A program made the translations under genes and the position numbers. Positions 8,796 through 17,643 of a stretch of DNA of 64,000 nucleotides are shown in pieces. This DNA is from Desulfobacterales bacterium (GTDB lineage Bacteria > Desulfobacterota > Desulfobacteria > Desulfobacterales > JAAELO01): assembly GCA_024226555.1 (NCBI GenBank), contig JAAELO010000161.1, positions 1 to 64,000 on the forward strand, in the 5' to 3' direction. Every line of letters starts with the position of its first letter. Positions within the stretch are counted from its first letter, which is position 1. Below the pieces are notes generated by a model. That model had not been told where the DNA came from. It worked only from the letters and a program-made list of their open reading frames with translations, and ran no database searches.

Positions 8796-9185
8796 ATGAA
8801 AAGTATATTTTTAATTGCAATTCTACTCCCCATTTTTTGTATGGCATCGGTAGATTCAGTAAAAAGTCTTCTTGGCATACCTTTTGGCGATATATGTACA
8901 ATTAAAGCCATTGTTATTGATAAACCAAACACATACTATGCACAAAATATAAGCCCTGCGGAATATTATCTGAAAATACTTAAAATAAACGATCGGGAAT
9001 TGGCTGAACCATTGATTGTGGAACCGTTGTATAAAGATCTAAAATTAGAAGAAAATAAAACTTATACATTTAAAGCATATGAAACTATATATTCAGAAAA
9101 TGTGCCAGTAGGCTGGGAAGACCAAACTATTGCACAACAGGCAAATTACTGGATAATTCAGAAAATAGTTATAAAAAAAACATAG
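8796..9185 (+). CDS. Small exported protein of unknown function
   Basis: I do not recognise the family. The start at 8796 is preferred over GTG at 8784, because GGAGAG just upstream of 8796 is the ribosome-binding site and lies inside the longer reading. The 129-aa product begins MKSIFLIAILLPIFCMAS, a clear signal peptide. The mature part has the pattern of a small beta-barrel (CTIKAIVIDKPN, YYLKILKINDREL, KTYTFKAYETIYSE, WIIQKIVIK), reminiscent of an OB-like fold with an inserted loop. A short leader motif (CCCTTGA, then TTATTAGAAATA) upstream at about 8682 recurs before the next gene at about 9191, suggesting shared control. Confidence 0.6.
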   Translation: MKSIFLIAILLPIFCMASVDSVKSLLGIPFGDICTIKAIVIDKPNTYYAQNISPAEYYLKILKINDRELAEPLIVEPLYKDLKLEENKTYTFKAYETIYSENVPVGWEDQTIAQQANYWIIQKIVIKKT

Positions 9186-9268
9186 GTATTCCCTTGATGT
9201 TATTAGAAATAGTAGAATGATCACCTTCTCGGGATTACACTTATAAAAACAATTATTTAAGGTGGCAC

Positions 9269-10058
9269 ATGAAAAGAATAATAGTTTTGTTATTATGTTT
9301 TATGTCAGTAGCCAGTGCTGAGAATATTAAACTCAATATTCCGATTCTTGAAGATGGTCCTTTTCAACATATTTTTTATCACGATCTTTTAAAAAAATCC
9401 CTTGAGGACTCATGTCATAAAGTTGAACTGGTTTCCTCTCGTTTACCTCATCTAAGAATAAAGTATTATATGGATATTGGAGAGGTCTCAATTTTCTGGA
9501 TGATAGAGTCTGAAGAGAGGAATAATAAATATATCCCTATTAAAGTGGGTCTGACAAATAAGTTTATTGGAAAGAGGGTTCTGTTTATAAAAAAAGGGAC
9601 TCAAAAAAAATATAATAATGTAAAGACTCTTAATGATTTTCGCAAACTTAACTGGCTGTATGGGAAAATCATGGTTTAACGTAAATGTATGGAAATTCAA
9701 TAAACTAAGTTACAAAGAAATTGAAGGTAACTGGAAAAATATTTACAAGATGATAACAACGAAAGATAATATATATTTTTCAAGAGGTATGAACGAAATA
9801 GTCTCAGAATCAAAAGATTACTCTGACCTTTTAATTGAGGAAAAACTTGTTTTGATTTACGATCGTGACTTTCTATTTTATCTAAGTAAAAAAGATAAAA
9901 ATGCAGGATTCAAATATAAGAATATAATAGAAAAAGCACTAAACAAATCTAAAAAATCAGGATTGATAAGAAAGCTTGTCAGGAAATACTGGCGTAGTAA
10001 TTACAAAATTCTTAACTACGATAAAAGAGTAAAATTATCTCTTAAAACACCAAAGTGA
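9269..10058 (+). pseudogene. Frameshifted periplasmic solute-binding-like protein
   Basis: Two consecutive frames make one protein. The first part (9269-9679) starts with a signal peptide MKRIIVLLLCFMSVASA and has ELVSSRLPHLRIKYYM and an NDFRKLN segment. The second (from about 9640 to 10058) continues with GCMGKSWFNVNVWK, YFSRGMNEIV and LVLIYDRDFLFYLSKKDKNAG. Together they match the type-2 periplasmic-binding fold of orphan substrate-binding proteins (the usual GxGxxWxDxxxxxxN, then PRGxNEI, then NLVLxYPxPxxFFxxK order). The shift is +1 within CAAACTTAACTGGC, with no slippery heptamer or downstream pseudoknot evident, so decay or a sequencing error is more likely than programmed shifting. No permease is adjacent. 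Confidence 0.75.
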
Positions 10059-10114
10059 TAACTTGTCAAAAGTGAAAAATTAAGCTGATCATAACACTTT
10101 TAAAAACCTCCTTT

Positions 10115-10245
10115 AGGGAACCTCTAATAATTAAAAATTTGGATGAAATACAAGGCATTTCAAAAAATAACGAGCCAATTTTATTACAGTTTTTTTTGGA
10201 AATAACAAAGTATTTCGCCAAAAGAGAGGTTATTAGAGATTCCCT
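10115..10245. repeat. MITE-like element, short type, complete
   Basis: 131 bp bounded by AGGGAACCTCTAATAATT and GTTATTAGAGATTCCCT. Orientation is inverted relative to the copies at 32121 and 35602. The interior has GGATGAAATACAAGGCATTTC and a TTTTGGAAATAAC arm. A further decayed end, AGTGAATCTCTAAAAATT, follows directly, as if a second copy had been lost. Confidence 0.85.
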
Positions 10246-10496
10246 TTAGTGAATCTCTAAAAATTGCCCTTTGATCGTAATTCTAATTATATTCAGTTAC
10301 ATTAGCGTCCGGTTAAAGAACAAACAAAAATATCATAACAATTTTGTATAAAAATAATTACTTCTCTATTAAAACAAACAGTATCTTCTTACTTCTAACC
10401 TGGAAAACATTTTTTATTTTAATAAATATTGTCACACTTTAAAATTTAAACTGTCTATAGAGGTTACCAATATTATTTAAGTTTTGATCTAAAAAC

Positions 10497-10514
10497 GGGC
10501 GCTTTGAAGCGCCC
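10497..10514 (-). terminator. Terminator of the activase gene
   Basis: GGGCGC/GCGCCC stem with a T-run on the minus strand (GTTTTTAG), seven bases after the stop codon. Confidence 0.8.
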
Positions 10515-10520
10515 AATCTA

Positions 10521-13500
10521 TTATGCACTTCTTCCAAGATAGAACATATGTGGAACAATTATCTTATTAGGTTTATTTGTCCCATCATAGAAGAGGTCAA
10601 CAATCGGAATTTTAAACTCATCCTGAATATTTCGGAAAATAGATGAAGAGATAACTCCCGGACAGCAAAAAACCGGATTAACATGTATAACAGCATCAAC
10701 AACATTGTGTTTTACGTAATATAATAATCTACCCACACTTATTGCTGTTTCACCTGTTATAAAGTTCTTAATACCAAACTCCTTCATAAGTTCATAGCAT
10801 TCATCAAGATCCGGTTCAAAAACATCATCTAAAATCCCTTCAAAAACTTTTTCAAATTTTTGTTCGAACTTCACCATTGTATCAAGAAGTTTTGTATCAT
10901 TACCGTTTTCAACAGTATCTGCATGTATTGTATGAATCACAAGCTCATTGTAGGATGGAAGAATAATCTCTCCACCTAAGGATTCTGCATAATCACAAAG
11001 GGAATCGTTGAGTACAGGATTATACTTTGCATACATATCACCTAAGATACCAATTTTGGGTTTACGATAAACCGGAAGTTTAATGGTTTCAAACAAATCT
11101 CTTACTTCATTGGCAGCCATTAGAATTGACTTTCTTTCAGAAATCCTTTTGATAACAATTTTTTCAGCCTGCTCAATTAGTTTTTGTGTTTCCCCACTGG
11201 TCTTTTCATATGGACGATATCTGAACTCAAGTTTATGAAGTATTGAACTCATTATTGTAACGGCTAATAATTGAGAATTATCTCTTCCTGAAATCCCAGG
11301 GACAGTTTGTGTGCCGTTAAAATTTAAAACTTTGATCCCATCTAAACCTGCATTTTTACACCCTAACTTTATAAGATTTGAGTACTGATTAAAGTTACAT
11401 GATAGACAGAGGTTTGGAAGATAAACACACGCTTTTTTGGGATCAATATTTTGATTCTTTATCGCTTCAATAACAGAACCAGTAATTGAAATGTTTGGGA
11501 GACACTCACCTCCTGAAGCATAACGATAACCAAGATTGATAATTTTTTGATCAATACCAAGAACCTTTGATTTATAACCAGCAGCTTCAAAAACGTACTT
11601 TTGAAACAGGTTCATTCGCGGATCTGTAGTTGGTATCAAAATCATATCACCACCTATGGGTTCATCTGAAACATATTTTTTACGTGATATGGAGATAGCA
11701 TCCGGCTTTTTTTCAAAATGGTTCTTGAAACTATCGATACTCGCCTCTATTCTGGTCATATAACCAACATCACTACTGTGTTCATCAAGTTGCATAACAA
11801 GAAATGGTTTACCGGCTTTCTCCATTGTCTCTTTAAAATAAGTCATTAAATAAGAATCCGGACTGCATCTGAAACATGTGAGAAAAATAGGATAGATATC
11901 CTTTTCTCTAATTGCGGTCTCTGTGGCAAGAAGTATTTGCTGTCCATAATACCAATGCATATTTTCAATGTGATCAGGCCGTTCCTTTTCACTATATAGA
12001 TCAAGCATTGTCTGGTTCAGTATTTCAAAACCCATCTCTTCTAATCTGTCAGGAATTCCAAGGTTAATTCTCTTATCGAAAATAGCATATGGTCGACCTA
12101 ATAGAAGGATTTTCATCTTGTCTTTTTCATTGTCTGATGAAAGAATTTTACTACCTTCATCTATCCACATCTTTTTTCTTTCCCTGAACCTGCTCAAAGA
12201 TTCAATAAAAGCTGTTTTTATAACTTCTGTATCTACTTTGAGGGTTTTATTTAAATCTTTTGCCAGGTTATCTGCGACAGTTTCATCTGACAGGTTGTTA
12301 AATTTAATTTTAGGGGATATAAATTTCTCTTTTATATTAAATCCGGGAAGATTATCTATTATTGTGGCTGTGTATGCAGAGTAGTAACAGAAATATGAAT
12401 CTGTTAACTTATCAACATATAATTCCTCTTCACTATGCTTCTTAAGATGATTCTGCTCATTGATGATTGTTGGAAAAAATATATAATCAACGTTTTTTCT
12501 GGCAAGAGATTCAACCAGTCCATGGGCTAAAGCAATAGGAGCACAGAAATCAGAGTTAACCATCTTAACCCCTGTCTCAAGTTTCTTGTCTGAACTTTTC
12601 TCAATAACTACTTTTATGTTCAGCTGCCTGAAGAAATCCTTAAAAAGTGGTGTGTATTCTGCCATATATACAGCTTCAGGTATTCCAACTTTTATATCAA
12701 AACTTTCAACATTCTTTACAGAAAAAACAGTTTCATATCTTTTTAGAAATTCTGAAGTTCTCTTTTTTGTTCCTATCTTTTTATCATCGTAGTCACGCCC
12801 ACATTTAAGCCCCCAGGCTGTTTTCTTCCCATCCACATTGTAAACTCTAAGTTCACACATGTTTGAACAGAGGTCACATGATTCTGTAAAAGCATCACAC
12901 TTAAAACCGATACCTTTAAATTCAGAACTGCTATAGCCTTTCTCTTTTAATGTAACAGCACAACCAACAGCACCAGTCAAATGGCAGAATTTCGATACAT
13001 GTATTGGCTTTCCAATTTCATTTTCAAATACAGCAACAAGAGCTTTATTTCGCGCCGTAGCCCCCTGAAAGAAAATCTTATTTCCAAGGCTTGTTTTTCC
13101 AACAACCTTTGAAAGATAATTATCACGAACACTATATAGAACTGATGCTATGATCTGCTCTTTTTCAAAACCTTCTGAAAGAAAGATATTAAGGTCACGT
13201 TCCATATAAACTGTACATCTGTCAGAAGTATATGGCGCAAGCTCTCCACCTGCCATTTCGGAAATTTCATCAAGTGTAATATTTAACCTTTTTGCCTGTT
13301 CCTCTATAAATGAGCCAGTTCCGGCAGCACATACGTAATTCATTGTGGCATTTGTAACATCACCATCTTTAAGAGTTGTAAATTTTGAATCCTGACCACC
13401 AATTTCTATAATTGTATCAACATCAGGATCTAAGAAAGTTGCTCCTTTTGCATGAGCTGTAATTTCATTGACAGAGAGATCTGCTCCTGTAACCTCTTTT

Positions 13501-14621
13501 ACAAGCTCTCTTCCTGAACCGGTGGTGCTAACACCTATAATTGAAAGATTATCTTTATAAATATTTCTAATCTGTTTAAGTAAAGTTGTTACTGCTTTTA
13601 CAGGATCTCCTTTAGTTCTTCCATATAGACCTGAAAGAATTTCACCCTCTTTATCCATAACAACTGATTTTGTACTTGTGGAACCTACATCTATACCGAT
13701 GTATACGCTAACTTGATCATTTATCTCTTTATAAATAGTTATCTCAATCCCATCTTCTTCATATTGAGTGTCGGAAGAAAAATCAGGATAGTCTTTGAGA
13801 TTTATCGATAACTCTTCCCTCATCTCCCGATCCTGTTTTATACTTGAAAGCATATCACGTTCAAAATCAATACTCTTACCAAGAAGAGCTGCCCCAATTG
13901 CATTGAAATATGAACTTAGCTCCGGAACTTTTACAACATTTCCAAGATTTTTTTCGATCTCTTCAATGACTTTATTGTTTTTGCTCATTCCTCCAGTGAA
14001 AAGAAAATCCCCTGAAATTTTTCTGCCTTTTACTGTATTTGCTAATACACTTCTTGCAATTCCCTCACAAAGACCTGCAGAGATAGCATCTTTTGTATAA
14101 CCATGTGCTTGTGCATGAATAATATCGGATTTTGCAAAAACTGCACATCTGGTCGCAATAGATGGGGTATTACCTTGAAATAAAGATGCCTTTGAAGAAA
14201 GTTCAGTAGTTGAAAATCCTAATCGTTTGGCCTGCTGATCTATAAATCCACCTGTTCCCGATGCACAATCTGAATTTACAAAGTGCTCAATGTAGTTCAA
14301 CTCATCATCGAGTAAAATGAGATAAAATGTCTCACAACCAATAGATAGAATATTTTTGCAATCGGTTTTAAAAAATTTATTAGCTTCAACTGATGCAATT
14401 ACCGGATCAAAAACTTCAATATTTGGAAAATCGACACTTCCGGTTATACCATATGTTTTGATCTCTGAACCCTTGAATTTTGAAGAGATCTTACTTGATA
14501 AATCTTTAAAAACACCTGTAATATCACCATTATGTGATATGGTATCCTTAAATAAAATCTCTTCACCCTCAAGAACAACACAGTTTATATTTTTTGATCC
14601 AAAGTCAAATCCAAGTTTCAT
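10521..14621 (-). CDS. Double-module 2-hydroxyacyl-CoA dehydratase activase (HgdC/BcrAD-BadFG) with HgdB-like C-terminus
   Basis: Start chosen at 14621 because GGGAGAG lies just upstream; this gives 1366 aa. Two ASKHA ATPase modules are in tandem: the first opens MKLGFDFGSKN with a CASGTGGFIDQQAKRLG segment; the second opens YIGIDVGSTSTKSVV near residue 307 and has CAAGTGSFIEEQAKRL. Each also has the second cysteine (TRCAVF, DRCTVY), so each could take part in a [4Fe-4S] cluster. The rest resembles DUF2229 and CoA-dehydratase-subunit domains (CRCSPDSYLM-like FRCSPDSY, CLPNISI, CLSCNFNQ). Related small activases inject one electron into 2-hydroxyacyl-CoA dehydratases or benzoyl-CoA reductases with ATP hydrolysis. 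No dehydratase is adjacent, and the role of these large fused versions is not established. Confidence 0.85.
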   Translation of the reverse strand: MKLGFDFGSKNINCVVLEGEEILFKDTISHNGDITGVFKDLSSKISSKFKGSEIKTYGITGSVDFPNIEVFDPVIASVEANKFFKTDCKNILSIGCETFYLILLDDELNYIEHFVNSDCASGTGGFIDQQAKRLGFSTTELSSKASLFQGNTPSIATRCAVFAKSDIIHAQAHGYTKDAISAGLCEGIARSVLANTVKGRKISGDFLFTGGMSKNNKVIEEIEKNLGNVVKVPELSSYFNAIGAALLGKSIDFERDMLSSIKQDREMREELSINLKDYPDFSSDTQYEEDGIEITIYKEINDQVSVYIGIDVGSTSTKSVVMDKEGEILSGLYGRTKGDPVKAVTTLLKQIRNIYKDNLSIIGVSTTGSGRELVKEVTGADLSVNEITAHAKGATFLDPDVDTIIEIGGQDSKFTTLKDGDVTNATMNYVCAAGTGSFIEEQAKRLNITLDEISEMAGGELAPYTSDRCTVYMERDLNIFLSEGFEKEQIIASVLYSVRDNYLSKVVGKTSLGNKIFFQGATARNKALVAVFENEIGKPIHVSKFCHLTGAVGCAVTLKEKGYSSSEFKGIGFKCDAFTESCDLCSNMCELRVYNVDGKKTAWGLKCGRDYDDKKIGTKKRTSEFLKRYETVFSVKNVESFDIKVGIPEAVYMAEYTPLFKDFFRQLNIKVVIEKSSDKKLETGVKMVNSDFCAPIALAHGLVESLARKNVDYIFFPTIINEQNHLKKHSEEELYVDKLTDSYFCYYSAYTATIIDNLPGFNIKEKFISPKIKFNNLSDETVADNLAKDLNKTLKVDTEVIKTAFIESLSRFRERKKMWIDEGSKILSSDNEKDKMKILLLGRPYAIFDKRINLGIPDRLEEMGFEILNQTMLDLYSEKERPDHIENMHWYYGQQILLATETAIREKDIYPIFLTCFRCSPDSYLMTYFKETMEKAGKPFLVMQLDEHSSDVGYMTRIEASIDSFKNHFEKKPDAISISRKKYVSDEPIGGDMILIPTTDPRMNLFQKYVFEAAGYKSKVLGIDQKIINLGYRYASGGECLPNISITGSVIEAIKNQNIDPKKACVYLPNLCLSCNFNQYSNLIKLGCKNAGLDGIKVLNFNGTQTVPGISGRDNSQLLAVTIMSSILHKLEFRYRPYEKTSGETQKLIEQAEKIVIKRISERKSILMAANEVRDLFETIKLPVYRKPKIGILGDMYAKYNPVLNDSLCDYAESLGGEIILPSYNELVIHTIHADTVENGNDTKLLDTMVKFEQKFEKVFEGILDDVFEPDLDECYELMKEFGIKNFITGETAISVGRLLYYVKHNVVDAVIHVNPVFCCPGVISSSIFRNIQDEFKIPIVDLFYDGTNKPNKIIVPHMFYLGRSA

Positions 14622-15023
14622 ATTCTCTCCCTTACAAGAAACTAATATTTGAAGTGCGCAGTAAAATGACACAACTCCATACAAATAGAATTTAATCCAG
14701 TGTTTTGTTTTAAATATTGGAAATCACATAACGAAATGATCCAATCCCAATATGCAAACCTATAAAATATTATGAATAGCAGTTCAATTCATAAAACATG
14801 AAAAATAAAATGGGGGTTATTTATTGCAAAGTGAAAAACATTCATACAATAAATATAATTCAATTCAAGTCCTGGTAAACAATTACAAAAAAAGCTTTTA
14901 TTTTGCAAGATTTATTTTGCAGGCAAGGTAAATTCAAACCTCATTTATGAAGAGGTACTTATAAATTGGATATGACGATGTTGGTCTTTTAAGTGTCTCT
15001 TACAGGATATTCTTGATATTTAT
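14622..15023. other. Non-coding stretch between activase and tetR
   Basis: About 400 bases of AT-rich sequence that should contain the activase promoter. TTTATTTTGCA occurs twice in close succession near 14896-14922. I see no gene, tRNA or repeat element here. Confidence 0.5.
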
Positions 15024-15611
15024 TTAATCCAAAAGATTTTCAATTTTTTTTAATATTGAATTGATCTGTTTTTTCTGTCCAATATTCTTATCTTCATTAT
15101 TATCTATGATAAGAAGTGAGTATCCGTGAAGTATTGAAAAAATGGCTATGGCTGTTATTGAAGCCTCATCTGTGCTACATTTTTTTAGTTTTTGATTTTT
15201 GTATTTTAAAATTATCTCTGTTAATCTCTTAAACAGTTTATCATAAGCTTCAAAAAAGTCATGGTAATCGGTTTTGTTATTAATGTAATTTCCAAACATA
15301 ATCCTGTAGTAGTTCCTATTATCACAGGCAAATTCTATGAAAATTTTCCCGGTTTTAACCATTAGATCTTTTGTATTTGAATAATTTTTCAAAGATTTTA
15401 TTTTACCCTCAAGTTTTTCAAAACCTTTAAGAGCAATTGCAACTATCAATTCCTCTTTATTTTTGAAATGTCTATATGGAGCTGTATGGCTTACACCTAT
15501 CAATTTAGCTGTTGCACGAATACTAAGCTTTTCAATTCCCTCATCGAAGATAATATTAATACCAGCTTCAATTATAGAGTTTTTAAGATTCCCATGGTGA
15601 TAATTAGTCAT
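15024..15611 (-). CDS. TetR-family transcriptional repressor
   Basis: 195 aa. The N-terminal helix-turn-helix reads GIEKLSIRATAKLIGVSHTAPYRHFKNKEELIVAIA (about residues 24-59), with the TetR signature of a recognition helix ending in YRHFxxKEEL. The C-terminal half is a ligand-binding domain of the TetR_C (WHG-like) sort, with no identifiable ligand. It is divergent from the MBL-fold gene at 15885, with a repeat element inserted between them. A perfect palindrome in that MBL promoter is a plausible binding site. Confidence 0.85.
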   Translation of the reverse strand: MTNYHHGNLKNSIIEAGINIIFDEGIEKLSIRATAKLIGVSHTAPYRHFKNKEELIVAIALKGFEKLEGKIKSLKNYSNTKDLMVKTGKIFIEFACDNRNYYRIMFGNYINNKTDYHDFFEAYDKLFKRLTEIILKYKNQKLKKCSTDEASITAIAIFSILHGYSLLIIDNNEDKNIGQKKQINSILKKIENLLD

Positions 15612-15647
15612 AGTTGATCTATATAAAATTAAGTTTCAGTAATGTAA

Positions 15648-15807
15648 AGGGAACCTCTAATAATTAGAATTATGATTGAAATACAGATTATAAAAGCTTT
15701 CAATTTTATAAAATTTCCGTTTGAGAAAAAAATAACGAGTTGATTTTACTACAGTTCTTTTTTGGTAAAAACGCTGTAGTTCGATCAAAAGGTTATTAGA
15801 GATTCCC
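15648..15807. repeat. MITE-like element, long type, complete
   Basis: 160 bp from AGGGAACCTCTAATAATTAGAA to GGTTATTAGAGATTCCCT. Contains AAAGCTTTCAATTTTATAAAATTT and GCTGTAGTTCGATCAAAA. It separates tetR from the MBL-fold gene and lies immediately before the promoter of the latter. Confidence 0.85.
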
Positions 15808-15818
15808 TTAATATTAAA

Positions 15819-15855
15819 GTTGACAGTGCAAATATAATTAAATATGTTTGCACTG
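15819..15855 (+). promoter_or_regulatory. Promoter with overlapping palindromic operator for the MBL-fold gene
   Basis: TTGACA at 15819-15824 and TATGTT at 15842-15847 are spaced by 17 bases. Perfect 10-base arms ACAGTGCAAA (15822-15831) and TTTGCACTGT (15846-15855) cover both boxes. A repressor bound here would block the promoter; the divergent TetR protein is the obvious candidate. Confidence 0.6.
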
Positions 15856-15884
15856 TAAACATTATTTAACATCAGGATGGAATT

Positions 15885-16685
15885 ATGTTCAAGGAAAAAA
15901 AATACAAGAATATCATAATTTACAAAATGGGAAGATCTATTGGAAAATTTACTTTGTACCCTGTACACTCTTTTCTGGTAAATGACATCATAATTGATAC
16001 GGGAACACCATACACAGAAAAAGAGTTTCTTACAGCAGTTAAAAAAAAGAAGATATCCGCAATTATCAACACGCATTATCATGAAGACCATATTGGAAAT
16101 AATAGTGCGATTCAAAAGAAACATAACGCAAAGATCTATGCCCATAAAGACTCTATACCTTTTATCTCAACCCCTGAAAAAAACAGATTGAGATTCTATC
16201 AGAAGTTTGTCTGGAAATTACCAGACAAAAGTAATGCAATTCCAATTGCTAATAATGTAGAAACAGATGATTTTAATTTAAAAGTGATTGAAGCAAAAGG
16301 TCATTCAAAGGGGAGTATTTATCTCTATGAAAAGAATAAAAAATGGCTTTTTACCGGGGATATGTTTTGCGGAATAAAAAACATATATTTAAGAAGTGAT
16401 GAAAATTTTAATGAAATACTTAAATCATTGGAGATGATCTCTGAACTCGAAATAGATACTGTTTTCTGTGGTTTAAAGGGAGTAATACCCCATGGAAATA
16501 TAGTTATCAAAAGGAAAATAGTATTTATGAAGGATTTACAAAAGAGAACAATGGATCTGCTTAATAAAGGTTTCTCTCCAAAAAAAATTAAAAGAAAATT
16601 ATTAGGTTTTGAAGATATTATGTTTTATATATCCACTGGTCATTTTTCTAAACAAAATCTGATAAATAGTATCATAAAAAGATAA
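15885..16685 (+). CDS. MBL-fold metallo-hydrolase
   Basis: 266-aa metallo-beta-lactamase-fold hydrolase. The di-metal motif HxHxDH is THYHEDH (H64, H66, D68, H69); the next ligands are His in KGHSKGS (about 140) and Asp in FTGDMF (about 160). The final His is likely in VIPHGN near 205. The order is that of glyoxalase-II-like and general MBL hydrolases; the real substrate cannot be predicted. No signal peptide. It is probably regulated by the palindrome in its promoter and perhaps by the divergent TetR gene. Confidence 0.85.
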   Translation: MFKEKKYKNIIIYKMGRSIGKFTLYPVHSFLVNDIIIDTGTPYTEKEFLTAVKKKKISAIINTHYHEDHIGNNSAIQKKHNAKIYAHKDSIPFISTPEKNRLRFYQKFVWKLPDKSNAIPIANNVETDDFNLKVIEAKGHSKGSIYLYEKNKKWLFTGDMFCGIKNIYLRSDENFNEILKSLEMISELEIDTVFCGLKGVIPHGNIVIKRKIVFMKDLQKRTMDLLNKGFSPKKIKRKLLGFEDIMFYISTGHFSKQNLINSIIKR

Positions 16686-16752
16686 GGAATCTTAAATGAA
16701 AATCATACAAATTATCATTTAATTTTAAAATAGCAGTCACCCCCCATTAATT

Positions 16753-16769
16753 AATAACACCGTGTTATT
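16753..16769. promoter_or_regulatory. Perfect 17-base palindrome
   Basis: AATAACAC-C-GTGTTATT, with eight-base arms around a single central base. With almost no loop it cannot form a hairpin, so it looks like a protein-binding site. It sits between the convergent MBL and NifX-like genes. Confidence 0.4.
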
Positions 16770-16811
16770 CTGTTCATCTGTGCCAGGTAAAAAACTACAT
16801 TTGTAAGGCGT

Positions 16812-16871
16812 TAGCGTTCTGTCAGACGCGAGACGTATGGTTTTATACTTCGAGCGTCTGATCTGTTGCTA
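16812..16871. other. GC-rich stem-loop between convergent genes
   Basis: Nested arms: TAGC (16812-16815) with GCTA (16868-16871), CAGACGC (16823-16829) with GCGTCTG (16854-16860), and a weaker inner GACGTAT/ATACTTC pairing. It is unusual for this AT-rich region. It could be a bidirectional terminator, a REP-like palindrome or a small structured RNA. Confidence 0.45.
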
Positions 16872-16923
16872 CAACACCGTAAATGGAGGAGTTTTACAAC
16901 GCACTTAACTAAGCTATTGAAGG

Positions 16924-17298
16924 TTAGTGAATACAACCACCAATATTTCCACCACAGGTCTGTTCAATATTCATCTCTTTAATACCACTGGTTTTAAAAA
17001 GATCTATATTTATTTTAATATTACCCTCCGATGCCTTATAAACTTTTATTCCCATACCATTTAACTTTGTTATAGCACCTGCGCCAATGCCTCCTACAAT
17101 TACAGCATCCACCATTTTACCATTTAAAGCTTTTAAAGGGTTACATTTACCATGGACATGCCCAAGGTCCTGATTATTAATAGTGCTTATAGACTCATCA
17201 TCGGTATCATATACAACAAAAAGGGGCGCTGACCCAAAATGCCCGAACACTTCACTCTCTAATCCTTTATCCTCTTCAACCGGAAAACATATCTTCAT
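16924..17298 (-). CDS. NifX/NifB-type dinitrogenase iron-molybdenum cofactor family protein
   Basis: 124 aa of the Nif3/NifB-C-terminal cofactor-binding domain. It opens MKICFPVEEDKGLESEVFGHFGSAPLFVVYD, a pattern shared by stand-alone members of this family. An AVIVGGIGAGAITKLNGMGIKVY segment forms the conserved core. The C-terminus ends CGGNIGGCIH, a cysteine-histidine tail that suggests metal or cluster binding. Stand-alone proteins of this type occur in many anaerobes with no nitrogenase; no nif gene is nearby. Single gene with an AAAGGAGTAATC ribosome-binding site. Confidence 0.85.
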   Translation of the reverse strand: MKICFPVEEDKGLESEVFGHFGSAPLFVVYDTDDESISTINNQDLGHVHGKCNPLKALNGKMVDAVIVGGIGAGAITKLNGMGIKVYKASEGNIKINIDLFKTSGIKEMNIEQTCGGNIGGCIH

Positions 17299-17412
17299 GA
17301 TTACTCCTTTAGTTTACTTTTAGAAATTAGCTTTTTATTTTTAAAAGGCATGCTTATCAAAAAAAAACAGAAACAAACAGTAAATTATCCAGGCTCAATT
17401 ATGTTTTAAGTA

Positions 17413-17607
17413 TGGGAAGCTCATATGAATTAGATTTTTGGATGAAATACAGCGTTTATAAAAGCTTTCAGTTTTATAAAATCTCTGCATTTCTAAAAAT
17501 AACGAGCCGATTCGTTTATAAAAAGCTCTTATTTTATAAAGTTTACAGTTTTTTTTTTGGAAATAACAAAATATTTAGCCAAAAGAACAGTTATTAGAGG
17601 TTCCCTT
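17413..17607. repeat. MITE-like element, long type with degenerate left end
   Basis: Left end GGGAAGCTCATATGAATTAG is decayed; right end AACAGTTATTAGAGGTTCCCTTT is intact. The interior joins the long-type TTTATAAAAGCTTTCAGTTTTATAAAA block to the short-type AATAACGAGCCGATT and GGAAATAACAAAATATT blocks, so this copy links the two subtypes. Confidence 0.8.
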
Positions 17608-17643
17608 TAAGAAATTTTTGCATGAAAAAAAACAAATTTATAA

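Noticed and set aside
9640-9670. Programmed frameshift in the solute-binding gene
   Set aside because: No slippery heptamer, internal Shine-Dalgarno or downstream structure was seen; decay or sequencing error is simpler.
15657-16145. 162-aa minus-strand reading opposite the MBL-fold gene
   Set aside because: It begins inside the MBL gene, is low in complexity and runs through a repeat element; a shadow of the real gene.
16812-16871. Integron attC site
   Set aside because: The GTTRRRY and RYYYAAC core sites are not present and no integron integrase is nearby.
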